In this document: piece by piece, positions 1 through 7,556 of the stretch | Layout: every line of letters begins with the position of its first letter | How positions within the stretch are numbered: the stretch's first letter is position 1 | From: Prolixibacter sp. NT017 | Lineage (GTDB): Bacteria > Bacteroidota > Bacteroidia > Bacteroidales > Prolixibacteraceae | Assembly: GCF_009617875.1 (NCBI RefSeq) | Contig: NZ_BLAV01000001.1 | Coordinates: 682,001-746,000, forward strand | Reading direction: 5' to 3' | DNA: 64,000 nucleotides | The notes under the pieces: generated by a model | Seen by the model: the letters and a program-made list of their open reading frames with translations, nothing else | What the model was told of the DNA's origin: nothing | Databases searched by the model: none | Position numbers and translations under genes: made by a program

Positions 1-394
1 AATCTTCAGAACTAATACCTTCTGCGTGGTTAATGATTATATCTGCAACAAAATGTTCATCATGAAGATCATCAATACAGACTAAACGACATCCTTTATT
101 CTTGATTTCATGTTGATATTGAGTTGTGAAATAATAGTTGTCAAGTACTACAATTTCATCTCCATTTAAAAGGTCAAGGAATTTTGTGAAATGCGTTTTA
201 TCTGTAGGTAAATCGATTCTTTTGTGGCAAACCTTTTCAATTTCGTCTATTTGATATTGTGATGGAGTTTTTGTTGCAAAAATACAATGGAAATCCTGGT
301 TAAGCATTTCTGCAAGAGCCAAAGTACGAATGAAATGCCCCATCCCTATCGATTCGTTTCCATCGGCTCTGAAAATGATTGTGCGCTTACCCAT
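1..394 (-). CDS. pseG: PseG, UDP-sugar hydrolase of pseudaminic acid synthesis (partial, runs off the window)
   Basis: The N-terminal 131 residues are present and the rest lies beyond base 1. The protein starts [20 protein letters not shown], the RADG...IGMGHxxR signature of PseG, a GT-B-fold hydrolase that removes UDP from the 2,4-diacetamido-trideoxy-altrose intermediate. The ATG at 394 overlaps the end of pseF by 8 bp (ATGGGTAA), so translation is probably coupled. It is the fourth enzyme of the pseB-pseC-pseF-pseG run; PseH and PseI are expected further along this strand (inference). Confidence 0.85.
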   Translation of the reverse strand, partial: MGKRTIIFRADGNESIGMGHFIRTLALAEMLNQDFHCIFATKTPSQYQIDEIEKVCHKRIDLPTDKTHFTKFLDLLNGDEIVVLDNYYFTTQYQHEIKNKGCRLVCIDDLHDEHFVADIIINHAEGISSED

Positions 395-1076
395 GTATCA
401 ACTTATATTTCATTTCAGCTAATCTCCAATCGGTCAAGGTATCGATATCCTGAACTTCGTTTTCTGGAAGTACAATTGCGCCTCCATTTTTGCAAAACAA
501 AGATTTTTGCTCCATTAAAGCTGCTTCTTTTACCCAATAAAACGAACCGGTATCATGGAAAGTTGGTTTTAAATCCTGACTTCTGGTTTTTACGTATTCA
601 GGCCAAACCATTTTTAGTTTGTAGTTCTGATCAAATTCTAAAGCCCTTAAGATAGGATAAGAAAATTCCACAACCGGAACTGAAGATTCTAATCCTTCTT
701 TGACAAGTTTCTTAAATGCTTCATCAATACGTGTAGAGGTGGTTAACGGAGCAGTTGGCAAAATACAACAGATGTTTTCAAAAAATTTTCCAGCTTTTTT
801 GTATTGGTTTACCACTTCAATGAGCACATCGGTCAGTGTGGCAAAGTCATTTGCATTTTCTCCTGATCGCATAAAAGGCACTTTGGCCCCGTACTTTAAA
901 GCGGTTTTTGCGATTTCCGGATCATCGGTTGAGACCATAACCTCATCGAAAAGATTACTTTTTAGGGCTGTTACAATGGAGTAGGCGATGATCGGTTTCC
1001 CTAAAAAATCTTTGACGTTCTTTTTAGGAATTCGTTTACTTCCGCCACGGGCAGGAATAATGCATAGATTACTCAT
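387..1076 (-). CDS. pseF: Pseudaminic acid cytidylyltransferase
   Basis: Converts pseudaminic acid plus CTP to CMP-pseudaminic acid, the activated donor for surface glycans. The start chosen at 1076 gives 229 residues beginning [20 protein letters not shown], which contains the nucleotide-binding [14 protein letters not shown] motif of the CMP-sialic acid synthetase family at residues 6-19. A further ATG lies at 1085, but 1076 fits the family N-terminus and gives an 8-bp overlap with the pseC stop, the same arrangement as pseF/pseG. Downstream motifs include a VSTDDxEIA block (about residues 47-55) and LPTAP (about 103-107). It lies in a tightly coupled pse operon and is more AT-rich than ugd upstream, which may indicate separate acquisition. 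Confidence 0.92.
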   Translation of the reverse strand: MSNLCIIPARGGSKRIPKKNVKDFLGKPIIAYSIVTALKSNLFDEVMVSTDDPEIAKTALKYGAKVPFMRSGENANDFATLTDVLIEVVNQYKKAGKFFENICCILPTAPLTTSTRIDEAFKKLVKEGLESSVPVVEFSYPILRALEFDQNYKLKMVWPEYVKTRSQDLKPTFHDTGSFYWVKEAALMEQKSLFCKNGGAIVLPENEVQDIDTLTDWRLAEMKYKLIHG

Positions 1077-2274
1077 AGCATTCATTGATTTTCTGGATAA
1101 CGTATTGTTGTTCCTCATCTGTCAACGTTGGGTACATGGGTAAGCTGATACATCGGTTATAATATCTTTCAGCTGCAGGCAGATCCCCATTTTTCCATCC
1201 AAATTGCCTGTAATAAGGCATCAGATGCACCGGAACATAATGAATCTGAACGAAAATATTATTTGCTCTGAGGTGTTCATACAGTTCTTTGCGATTATTT
1301 ACTTCGATCACATACAAATGGTATGCGTGACCATCAACAACACCCGATTGCCCTTTAATAAACGATTTGCCTTTGAATGCCTCATCATACGTTTGAGCTA
1401 TTTCTCTTCTTCGTTTTAAACCTTCATCAGCCCGTTTTAGCTGTTCATTCCCCAATGCTGCCTGGAAATCAGTGAGGCGGTAGTTGAAACCCAGTTCCTG
1501 CATTTCGTAATACCAGCCCGGATATGTTGCAGTATTTGTATTTTCTGCTTCATGGTTATTTCCGTATGCAACTTGTGGCGAATTTTGGAAAAGCTCTACG
1601 TCTTTCAATATACCGTGGGTTCGAAGCGTAAGAAGTTTTTGATAGAGTTTTTCATCGTTCGTGGTAATCATGCCACCTTCCCCTGCAGCAATGTGTTTTA
1701 CCGGGTGAAAGGAAAAAATGGCCAGATCGGCAAATTGACTATTGCCGCAAAATTGTTTTTTTTCATTGGAATCGATGAAATACCCTCCAGGTGCGTGACA
1801 AGCATCTTCAATAATCCAGCAGTTGTACTTATCGGCTAACTTTCGGAAAGCTTCCAGATCAACACTTCGTCCGGCAAAATCAACAGGAATGATTCCCTTA
1901 TATGTACCTTCCGGAGCGTTGTTCAATAATTCTTCAACCTTTTTAATATCTAAGAGGTAGGTTTCCGGTTCAATATCTGCAAAAACAACATCTCCACCTG
2001 CATAACGGACACAATTTGCTGAAGCCGCAAAGGTAATGGGAGTTGTAATTACTTTATTACCCGGTTGAACTCCCAGTGCTAAAGTACAAAGGTGCAGAGC
2101 AGCGGTTCCGTTGGCAACCGCAACTGCATAACGGCTACCTATATAGTTCGCAAAAGCCTGCTCAAATTCGGCGATTTTAGGGCCTTGGGTTAGATAGTCA
2201 GCACGGAGTACCTCAACTACTGCATCAATATCCGCCTGTGTGATATGCTGTCTGCCGTAAGGGATGGATTTCAT
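1069..2274 (-). CDS. pseC: UDP-4-amino-4,6-dideoxy-N-acetyl-beta-L-altrosamine transaminase
   Basis: PLP-dependent aminotransferase of 401 residues, second step of pseudaminic acid synthesis; it aminates C4 of the keto-sugar made by PseB using glutamate. The DegT/DnrJ/EryC1 fold is shown by the N-terminal YGRQHITQADIDAVVEVL segment, the VANGTAALHLC cofactor loop (about residues 54-64), IIEDACHAPGG (about 154-164, PLP aspartate) and SFHPVKHIAAGEGG with the Schiff-base lysine. It starts 2 bp after the pseB stop and overlaps pseF by 8 bp. Length and motifs are those of PseC; related perosamine-type transaminases are excluded mainly by the pse context. Confidence 0.93.
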   Translation of the reverse strand: MKSIPYGRQHITQADIDAVVEVLRADYLTQGPKIAEFEQAFANYIGSRYAVAVANGTAALHLCTLALGVQPGNKVITTPITFAASANCVRYAGGDVVFADIEPETYLLDIKKVEELLNNAPEGTYKGIIPVDFAGRSVDLEAFRKLADKYNCWIIEDACHAPGGYFIDSNEKKQFCGNSQFADLAIFSFHPVKHIAAGEGGMITTNDEKLYQKLLTLRTHGILKDVELFQNSPQVAYGNNHEAENTNTATYPGWYYEMQELGFNYRLTDFQAALGNEQLKRADEGLKRRREIAQTYDEAFKGKSFIKGQSGVVDGHAYHLYVIEVNNRKELYEHLRANNIFVQIHYVPVHLMPYYRQFGWKNGDLPAAERYYNRCISLPMYPTLTDEEQQYVIQKINECYE

Positions 2275-2276
2275 TT

Positions 2277-3299
2277 CTACAATGGTTTAAAATTTGGATC
2301 CACATGTTCGATAATTGCTCCACGTAGAGATTCAACTGTCTCCCAATCCGTATTTGTTCCGGAATTGTACTTAAATCCTGCGGGAACAGCTTCCGCATTG
2401 TGATGCTTCATGTAGTCCTCTTTAGTATGAGCAAAGGACACCGATGGGAGGATGGCATAATATTTTCCTAAATCAATCGTGTTGAGTGCATCTGTTTCGG
2501 TGATCATTTCTTCATGTAATTTTTCTCCTGGCCTGATACCAACAACTTCAGTGTCTTTCGAAGGAGCAATGGCTTTGGCAACATCCATAATTTTATAGGA
2601 TGGAATTTTTGGGATAAATATTTCGCCGCCCAGATGATGTTCTATCGCATACATTACCAAATCGACTCCCGCTTGTAAGGAGATATTGAATCGGGTCATC
2701 TCTTGGTGAGTGATGGGTAATGTTCCATTTCCATTTTCCCGTTTGCTCATGAAGAAAGGTATAACGGAACCTCTCGATCCCATTACGTTCCCATATCGTA
2801 CTGCTGAAAAACGAATATCTCGTTTCCCTTTCATATTGTTGGCTGCCGTTATCAGTTTATCAGAAACTAATTTGGTTGCGCCATACAGGTTAATTGGCGC
2901 GCATGCTTTATCAGTCGAAAGAGCCACAACATCCCTGACATTGGTAGCCAGGGCCGCGTCGATTACATTTTGAGCTCCGTTAACATTGGTCTTAATACAC
3001 TCGTCAGGGTTATATTCTGCAGTATCGACTTGTTTTATTGCAGCAGCATGAATAATGACATCAACACCTTCACAGGCTCTTTTCAATCTGGCAGCATCAC
3101 GAACGTCCCCAATAAAAAAACGAAGTTGTGGGTATTTATGTGGGGGGTACATCTGTTTCATTTCAAACTGCTTAAGTTCATCACGAGAATAGATGACTAG
3201 CCTTTTGACGTTAGGATATCTGCTTAAAATGGTTTCTGTAAATTTCTTACCAAATGAACCGGTTCCTCCGGTAATTAAAATTGCTTTTTCGTTGAGCAT
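2277..3299 (-). CDS. pseB: UDP-N-acetylglucosamine 4,6-dehydratase (inverting)
   Basis: Extended short-chain dehydrogenase of 340 residues that begins pseudaminic acid synthesis by 4,6-dehydrating and C5-epimerising UDP-GlcNAc. The Rossmann motif GGTGSFG is at residues 11-17. The active site is the PseB-type variant STDKACAPINLYGATK, with an aspartate where ordinary SDRs have serine/threonine near the YxxxK. RYGNVMGSRGSVIPFF and RPGEKLHEEMI are family signatures. It follows ugd after a 71-bp gap and leads pseC by 2 bp. Confidence 0.94.
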   Translation of the reverse strand: MLNEKAILITGGTGSFGKKFTETILSRYPNVKRLVIYSRDELKQFEMKQMYPPHKYPQLRFFIGDVRDAARLKRACEGVDVIIHAAAIKQVDTAEYNPDECIKTNVNGAQNVIDAALATNVRDVVALSTDKACAPINLYGATKLVSDKLITAANNMKGKRDIRFSAVRYGNVMGSRGSVIPFFMSKRENGNGTLPITHQEMTRFNISLQAGVDLVMYAIEHHLGGEIFIPKIPSYKIMDVAKAIAPSKDTEVVGIRPGEKLHEEMITETDALNTIDLGKYYAILPSVSFAHTKEDYMKHHNAEAVPAGFKYNSGTNTDWETVESLRGAIIEHVDPNFKPL

Positions 3300-3370
3300 T
3301 TGATTTGAGATTTTATGATTAATATTTTAGAGCTATTTTCTTATTCGTTGATTTAAAATGGGATCAACTC

Positions 3371-4900
3371 TTATCCTTTCCCAATCCCCTTTATTTCGAA
3401 CCCTATGCCCTTAAGCCCTTCTCTGTTCAGGATATTTCGTCCGTCGAACACAAAAGCCGGTTTACGCATGACGTTGTAGATTTTTTGCCAGTCGTAGGTG
3501 GGGAACTCGTCCCATTCAGTGAGTACCGCTATGGCATGCGAGTCTTTTAGCGCTTCGTAAGGATCGGCATGTACATGCATTAGTTCCCTGATCAATGCCG
3601 GGGATAATTTCGCGAATTCAAGCGAATTACGCGAATTGGAGGAATTATGCGAACTGTTTTCTCTTCTGTGTTCCTGTAGGTATTCGAGATCGGCATAAAT
3701 GCGTTCTTTAGTTACTTTGGGATCATAAATATGAATCTCGGCGTGGTCCTGCAGGAGTTCGTCGGCTACGTAGATGGCGGCGGACTCACGGGTATCGTTG
3801 GTATCCTTCTTAAACGCCCAGCCCAGGAATGCAATCTTCTTCCCGGACACGGTATTGAAGAGGGTGTCGATGATTTGTTTGGCAAACCGGTGTTTCTGGT
3901 AATCGTTCAGTTTTACCACCTGCTCCCAGTAATCGGCTACCTCGGGCAGATTGAAATGGCGGCAGAGATACACCAGGTTGAGAATGTCCTTTTGGAAACA
4001 GCTTCCCCCGAAACCGACGGAGGATTTCAGGAATTTGGGGCCAATGCGGCTGTCGGTCCCAATGGCATGGGCTACCTCGTCGACATCGGCACCTGTTTTC
4101 TCACACAAGGCCGACAGGGCATTGATGGACGAGATGCGTTGTGCCAGGAAGGCGTTGGCCGTGAGCTTTGACAGCTCCGAAGACCAGACCCGGGTGGTGA
4201 GGATGCGTTCGCGCGGCACCCAGTTGGCATACACATCCACCAGCGCTTCCATGGCTCGTTGGCCGTCTTCATCTTCCTCGCCTCCGATGAGAACACGGTC
4301 GGGGTTGTGTAGATCCTTCACGGCAGTGCCTTCGGCGAGGAATTCCGGGTTGGATAATACGGAGAAGCGGGGAGCGGGAGATGAATCCGGAGAGGGGGAG
4401 CCAGGGAGAAGGGGTGAAGAGGAGAGAGGGTGATGGGGAGAACGGGAGGCATCCAATATGGTTCGGATGGATTGGGCAGTGCGGACCGGGAGGGTGGATT
4501 TTTCCACAACGATTTTGTCCTCGGTGGCGACTTCTGCAATTTGCCGGGCGCAGAGCTCCACGTATTTCAGGTCGGCCGCCATGCCTTTTCCTACCCCGTA
4601 CGTTTTGGTGGGGGTATTGACCGAGATGAAGATCATCTGCGCTTCGCGAATAGCCTTTTCCACATCGGTGGAGAAAAAGAGATTGCGACCGCGGGCTTCG
4701 GCTACCACCTGGTCGAGGCCGGGTTCGTACACCGGTAATTTATCGAGGTCGGCATCATTCCAGTCGGCGATACGCTGCTCGTTAATATCTACCACAGTAA
4801 CTTTGATATGGGGGCATTTCTGCGCGATAACGGCCATGGTAGGCCCTCCCACGTATCCGGCGCCTATGCAGGCGATGTTTGTTACTTTTGATGGAATCAT
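3371..4900 (-). CDS. ugd: UDP-glucose 6-dehydrogenase with two unusual inserts
   Basis: Oxidises UDP-glucose to UDP-glucuronate for polysaccharide synthesis. The N-terminal NAD fold has [11 protein letters not shown] (residues 11-21); [20 protein letters not shown] and [10 protein letters not shown] follow, the catalytic cysteine is in [10 protein letters not shown] (Cys301), and the C-terminal UDP-binding half has [14 protein letters not shown]. The sequence resembles the animal/Bacteroidota branch rather than the short E. coli form. At 509 residues it is some 40-60 longer than I expect. The excess lies in two low-complexity inserts: residues about 151-179 (Pro/Ser-rich, 4364-4450) and 409-436 (Asn/Ser-rich, about 3593-3676). 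The second is translated from the same aattacgcgaatt word found between genes here. Both sit at loop positions that vary in the family, so activity may survive. Confidence 0.93.
   Translation of the reverse strand: MIPSKVTNIACIGAGYVGGPTMAVIAQKCPHIKVTVVDINEQRIADWNDADLDKLPVYEPGLDQVVAEARGRNLFFSTDVEKAIREAQMIFISVNTPTKTYGVGKGMAADLKYVELCARQIAEVATEDKIVVEKSTLPVRTAQSIRTILDASRSPHHPLSSSPLLPGSPSPDSSPAPRFSVLSNPEFLAEGTAVKDLHNPDRVLIGGEEDEDGQRAMEALVDVYANWVPRERILTTRVWSSELSKLTANAFLAQRISSINALSALCEKTGADVDEVAHAIGTDSRIGPKFLKSSVGFGGSCFQKDILNLVYLCRHFNLPEVADYWEQVVKLNDYQKHRFAKQIIDTLFNTVSGKKIAFLGWAFKKDTNDTRESAAIYVADELLQDHAEIHIYDPKVTKERIYADLEYLQEHRRENSSHNSSNSRNSLEFAKLSPALIRELMHVHADPYEALKDSHAIAVLTEWDEFPTYDWQKIYNVMRKPAFVFDGRNILNREGLKGIGFEIKGIGKG
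3609..3655. repeat. aattacgcgaatt-type word repeat inside ugd
   Basis: Four iterations of GCGAATT/GGAATT-type words lie in the ugd reading frame and encode the Asn/Ser-rich stretch at about residues 416-431. The same words recur in intergenic copies at 4958-5075, 8206-8335, 10025-10070 and 13021-13130. The frame stays open through the repeat. Confidence 0.8.
4364..4450. repeat. Purine/pyrimidine-biased insert in ugd
   Basis: On the coding strand this is a CT-rich tract (CCCTCTCTCC and CCCCTTCTCC-like words) encoding a Pro/Ser-rich loop between the NAD-domain segments SIRTILD and [13 protein letters not shown] similar CATTCTCCCTCTCGC phrase occurs in the intergenic DNA at about 6509-6524. It is probably a low-complexity expansion or word-repeat insertion. 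Confidence 0.5.
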
Positions 4901-4957
4901 ATTTCGTTGATGTTGCGGGTTGTATATTGATTAAGGAAATATTCTTCAAATATTTTT

Positions 4958-5075
4958 GATTACGCTAATTAAAGCGAATTACGATAATTGTGCTTCGTTC
5001 AACTGTGTGTTTATTTTAATTACGCGAATTCTATTGAAAGAGATTACGCGAATTTTAGCTAATTACGCCAATTGT
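4958..5075. repeat. Solo copy of the aattacgcgaatt word array
   Basis: About 118 bp nearly identical to 8206-8325. It is built of attacgctaatt, gcgaattacg and attacgcgaatt words, and carries the linker CTTCGTTCAA at 4993-5002. In the other copies that linker overlaps the stop codon of a GxxExxY gene; here no gene remains. It lies between ugd and the first MNT gene. Confidence 0.85.
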
Positions 5076-5195
5076 GCTCCGGCCAAATTTCTTTCCCCAA
5101 TTCGGGGAGAGGTTGGGGTATTAGCCGTGGCGATAGCATATCGTCCCTAACTTCCCCGTAACCTCGACGGGCATACATCCGGTTTATCATGGCCG
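5076..5195. repeat. GC-rich dispersed repeat (ctccggcc...ggggagaggttggg), copy 1
   Basis: First of three copies (others at 6068-6200 and 7469-7556) sharing CTCCGGCC, an (A)TTCGGGGAGAGGTTGGG core and a GGCGATA(A/G)CAT block. This copy also shares a GGGCAT...CCGG tail with copy 2 and runs into the 3' end of the MNT gene that stops at 5187. Confidence 0.75.
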
Positions 5196-5498
5196 GGGTC
5201 GTTTGTATATCGTTTTTCCAACCTGTTGTATGTGCTCAATTAAGTCGTTGTTTTTGATGGTGGTAAAGATCGAAATGTCTACCATCCAGGGCAACAGCAA
5301 ATCGTCAATATCCTTACTGATATTCTGCAAATCCGAGAATTCGAGTTCCTGCCCTTTTAGGGTCAGGTCGATGTCGGAGCCTTCGGCATAGTTTCCTTTG
5401 GCACGCGAGCCGTAAAGGATGACTTCACTGACTTGTTCGTAGCGGTCGAACACTTTTTTCAGCAAGGCAATTGTTGCATCGCTTAATCCGTATGGCAT
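5187..5498 (-). CDS. MNT-type nucleotidyltransferase, antitoxin of HEPN/MNT pair 1
   Basis: Minimal nucleotidyltransferase of 103 residues. The GSRAKGNYAEGSDIDL segment carries the GS-x10-DxD active-site motif of MntA-type enzymes, which in characterised pairs neutralise the partner HEPN RNase by transferring AMP to it (family knowledge). Its ATG at 5498 lies inside the 3' end of the upstream HEPN gene (16-bp overlap), the usual toxin-first coupled arrangement. The last codons enter a dispersed repeat. The antitoxin frame is intact although its partner carries a nonsense codon. Confidence 0.88.
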   Translation of the reverse strand: MPYGLSDATIALLKKVFDRYEQVSEVILYGSRAKGNYAEGSDIDLTLKGQELEFSDLQNISKDIDDLLLPWMVDISIFTTIKNNDLIEHIQQVGKTIYKRPRP

Positions 5499-5896
5499 AA
5501 CTCATCCATTTTCTTTTCGAAGCCGGTAAACAAATCATAATAGGCGTGGACGATCCGGTCCAGAATTTGTTCCGAAATTTCTTCCCGGTAGGTATGTGAC
5601 GTCAGGTTTCTGTCTGCAATCATATCCATCCAGACAGTCCCGTTGGTGATTAGCCCCCGGTTAAAGGCCATGCGGGTGGCATCTTTAGAACCGTATATAT
5701 TGGCTTCTCCCTGGTCTTTTAAAAAGTCCTGCATGACCTTCCAGCAAAGTTTGTGCGTGAACTCAAACCCCTGAATCAGGCCTTGCTTCTCCAGGTCGGA
5801 GAGGCCTTTTTCGTGGTATTGGTGAACACCCTTCTTCAGGGTGGTCAATGCCTTTTTTTAATTGGAAAATCGTTGTTTCCACCGGATATCGGTCAT
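5483..5896 (-). pseudogene. HI0074-family HEPN toxin with a premature stop at codon 13
   Basis: Nucleotidyltransferase-substrate-binding (HEPN) protein paired with the MNT downstream. The open frame from a TTG at 5848 (121 residues) has QGFEFTHKLCWKVMQDFL and, near the end, RNLTSHTY, the R-x4-H-x-Y RNase motif. Upstream in the same frame, from an ATG at 5896, I read MTDIRWKQRFSN, then TAA (5858-5860), then KKALTTLKKG. The family normally has RFxNYxKAL here, so the Tyr codon has become TAA by one base change, next to a run of seven A. The toxin is therefore probably silenced or made from a weak internal TTG start. A sequencing error in the A-run is possible. Confidence 0.75.
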
Positions 5897-5975
5897 CGTA
5901 CAGATAATTGTTGGTTTTGTAGAACTATATTTTGAGGGTATTAAACTAAGAAAGTCTGTTTTTCAATTAAGGTTT

Positions 5976-6060
5976 GGATTAACACGGATTTTGAAATCGC
6001 GGATTAACACGGATTTGTGGTCGCGGATTAGCACTGATGATTTCACGGATTAACGCTGTT
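5976..6060. repeat. cgcggattaacacggatt word array
   Basis: Five near-repeats of GGATTAACACGGATT / CGCGGATTAGCACTGAT words upstream of the HEPN gene. A second, shorter array of the same word is at 7420-7466. The words are irregularly spaced, unlike CRISPR. Confidence 0.8.
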
Positions 6061-6067
6061 TGTGTTT

Positions 6068-6200
6068 TCGAAGGCTCCGGCCAAACTTCTTTCCCCAATT
6101 CGGGGAGAGGTTGGGAGAGGGGCAATTACCCGGGGCGATAACATGTTGCCCTTAGCGGCTCCATACCCTGGAAGGGCATCCGTGTATGCCGGGTTGATGT
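6068..6200. repeat. GC-rich dispersed repeat, copy 2
   Basis: Closely matches copy 3 (7469-7556): GAAGGCTCCGGCC, GGGGAGAGGTTGGGAGAGGGG, AATTACCCGGGGCGATA and CATGTTGCCC are shared in order. It follows directly on the cggattaacacggatt array, exactly as copy 3 follows the second array, so the two words form a composite unit. Confidence 0.8.
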
Positions 6201-6528
6201 TTTCGATATAATTGATTTCGTTGAACATTGTTTTTGTGCATTATGTGCGGCACCGGTTAGGGACGACTTTCAAACATTACCGGCCCCGATGGCGGTCGGG
6301 GGTGCGCCTCTTTCCCATGCGGGTCATTCTACCGGGGTAGCGTCGTGACCTCCTTACCCCGGGTTATTAAGATTATACCCCTCCGGGGTAATCAGAGCAT
6401 CCCGTTGAATCGAAGTTTACCCGCGTAAATCCGGGAATTAAATCTTTATTTACCTTAAGCCTTACACCTTGGTCCTTTCTCCCATTCCAATTTTTCATTG
6501 CCTTTCGCCCATTCTCCCTCTCGCGGTT
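6201..6528. other. Gene-free stretch with hairpin repeat
   Basis: No credible gene between the two HEPN/MNT pairs. It contains a perfect 8-bp inverted repeat TACCCCGG/CCGGGGTA (6355-6362 and 6383-6390), an additional ACCGGGGTA at 6331-6339, and a CT-rich word ending in the tttcaggtttcagg word, which runs into the 3' end of the next gene. It looks like repeat debris rather than a promoter region. Confidence 0.6.
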
Positions 6529-7020
6529 TCAGGTTTCAGGTTGGAACCGTTTGTCGATGTACGTTACAAAGTCGTTCCAGATAGAAAGAATCAGCTTGTA
6601 ATGTTTGTTCAACAGGTTTAATCCTTCAATCACTTCATCTGTGATGAAGGGGTATTCGTGTGTCACCGTATTCCTTGTTTCACGAAGCAAGAGCCAGTCT
6701 TCTTTGCTTTTCAGTATATTCAGTTCTTCCAGTCGTGTCAGGATATCGATAAAGGGCTTCTCTCTAATTTCTTCATCCAGATTTTCCAGCAGGGAGGGGA
6801 AGAGTTTGCCTCCCATGCAATCCTGTAATTTTGAAAAACGAAAAATCAACTGGTCAAAGAAACTTGATTCTTCCGGTTCGAGTGCCTGGTATATTTCCGG
6901 GGGCAGCGGAAACCTGTTATGAATTTTATGCCAGGCAAAACTCATTCGTTCACAATGGATTTTACCTAATTGCAACGCTTCTGTGAGTTTGTTCCTGTTT
7001 TCTGCTCGTTTACTGGCCAT
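6529..7020 (-). CDS. HEPN-type protein, probable toxin of HEPN/MNT pair 2
   Basis: All-helical protein of 163 residues, 23 bp downstream of an MNT gene. The motif RNTVTHEY (about residues 116-123) is the R-x4-H-x-Y catalytic signature of HEPN RNases. It belongs to a larger HEPN subfamily than the HI0074 type of pair 1. The last five residues and the stop codon (FQPET, stop) are encoded by a tandem cctgaaacctgaaac word of the kind seen again at 13391 and 13511, so the native C-terminus has probably been replaced or capped by a dispersed repeat. No nonsense codon was seen. Confidence 0.75.
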   Translation of the reverse strand: MASKRAENRNKLTEALQLGKIHCERMSFAWHKIHNRFPLPPEIYQALEPEESSFFDQLIFRFSKLQDCMGGKLFPSLLENLDEEIREKPFIDILTRLEELNILKSKEDWLLLRETRNTVTHEYPFITDEVIEGLNLLNKHYKLILSIWNDFVTYIDKRFQPET

Positions 7021-7043
7021 TGCTATTTTGTGCCGGGTGTTGT

Positions 7044-7346
7044 TTATAATTCAATTTGATGCTGCCTGATGGAACGATAGAAATTTGTTTTGTGTCGTGT
7101 GTGAACGTTATCAAAAACCAGATCGATTTTTTGATCTCCGATACGGTTTTTTAAGTCGGCCAGGAAATGGATCTTGGCTTCCAGCGTTAAAAGACTTTCC
7201 ATGTCATTTTTGACAAATAAATCGATGTCTCCTCCTCTTTTCTTGTCGTCGGTTCTTGATCCAAACAGAAACACACGGGCATTTTTCCCAAAATATTTCC
7301 GGGCCAGCTGGGTGATCGTCTCTATTTCGAATTGAGTTAAACGCAT
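7044..7346 (-). CDS. MNT-type nucleotidyltransferase, antitoxin of HEPN/MNT pair 2
   Basis: Minimal nucleotidyltransferase of 100 residues. FLFGSRTDDKKRGGDIDLFV carries the GS-x9-DxD motif and DLVF supplies the third acidic strand. It starts at the ATG 7346 and precedes its HEPN partner, the opposite gene order to pair 1, so the two modules are not a simple duplication. The likely role is neutralising the HEPN protein by nucleotide transfer (family inference). Confidence 0.85.
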   Translation of the reverse strand: MRLTQFEIETITQLARKYFGKNARVFLFGSRTDDKKRGGDIDLFVKNDMESLLTLEAKIHFLADLKNRIGDQKIDLVFDNVHTRHKTNFYRSIRQHQIEL

Positions 7347-7419
7347 AAAACAAAGATAAAAAGATTTAAGTGTTAAGAATTTTTTAGGTCTTTACTATGG
7401 GCGTCTGTTTTCCAATGGA

Positions 7420-7556
7420 GATCGCGGATTTTCGCGGATTTTAATCACGGATTGACGCTGATTATGTTTCGAAGGCTCCGGCCTAACTCCTGTCTCCATT
7501 TGGGGAGAGGTTGGGAGAGGGGTAATTACCCGGGGCGATAGCATGTTGCCCCTTCA
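7420..7556. repeat. Composite repeat: cgcggatt words plus GC-rich repeat copy 3
   Basis: CGCGGATTTTCGCGGATTTTAATCACGGATT words (7422-7452) lead into GAAGGCTCCGGCC...GGGGAGAGGTTGGGAGAGGGG...GGCGATAGCATGTTGCCCC (7470-7553). The order matches 5976-6200. It ends at the last codons of the regulator gene. Confidence 0.8.

Noticed and set aside
3731..4433. Long plus-strand open frames opposite ugd
   Set aside because: They mirror the GC-rich coding strand of ugd, have no family pattern, and overlap each other in different frames.
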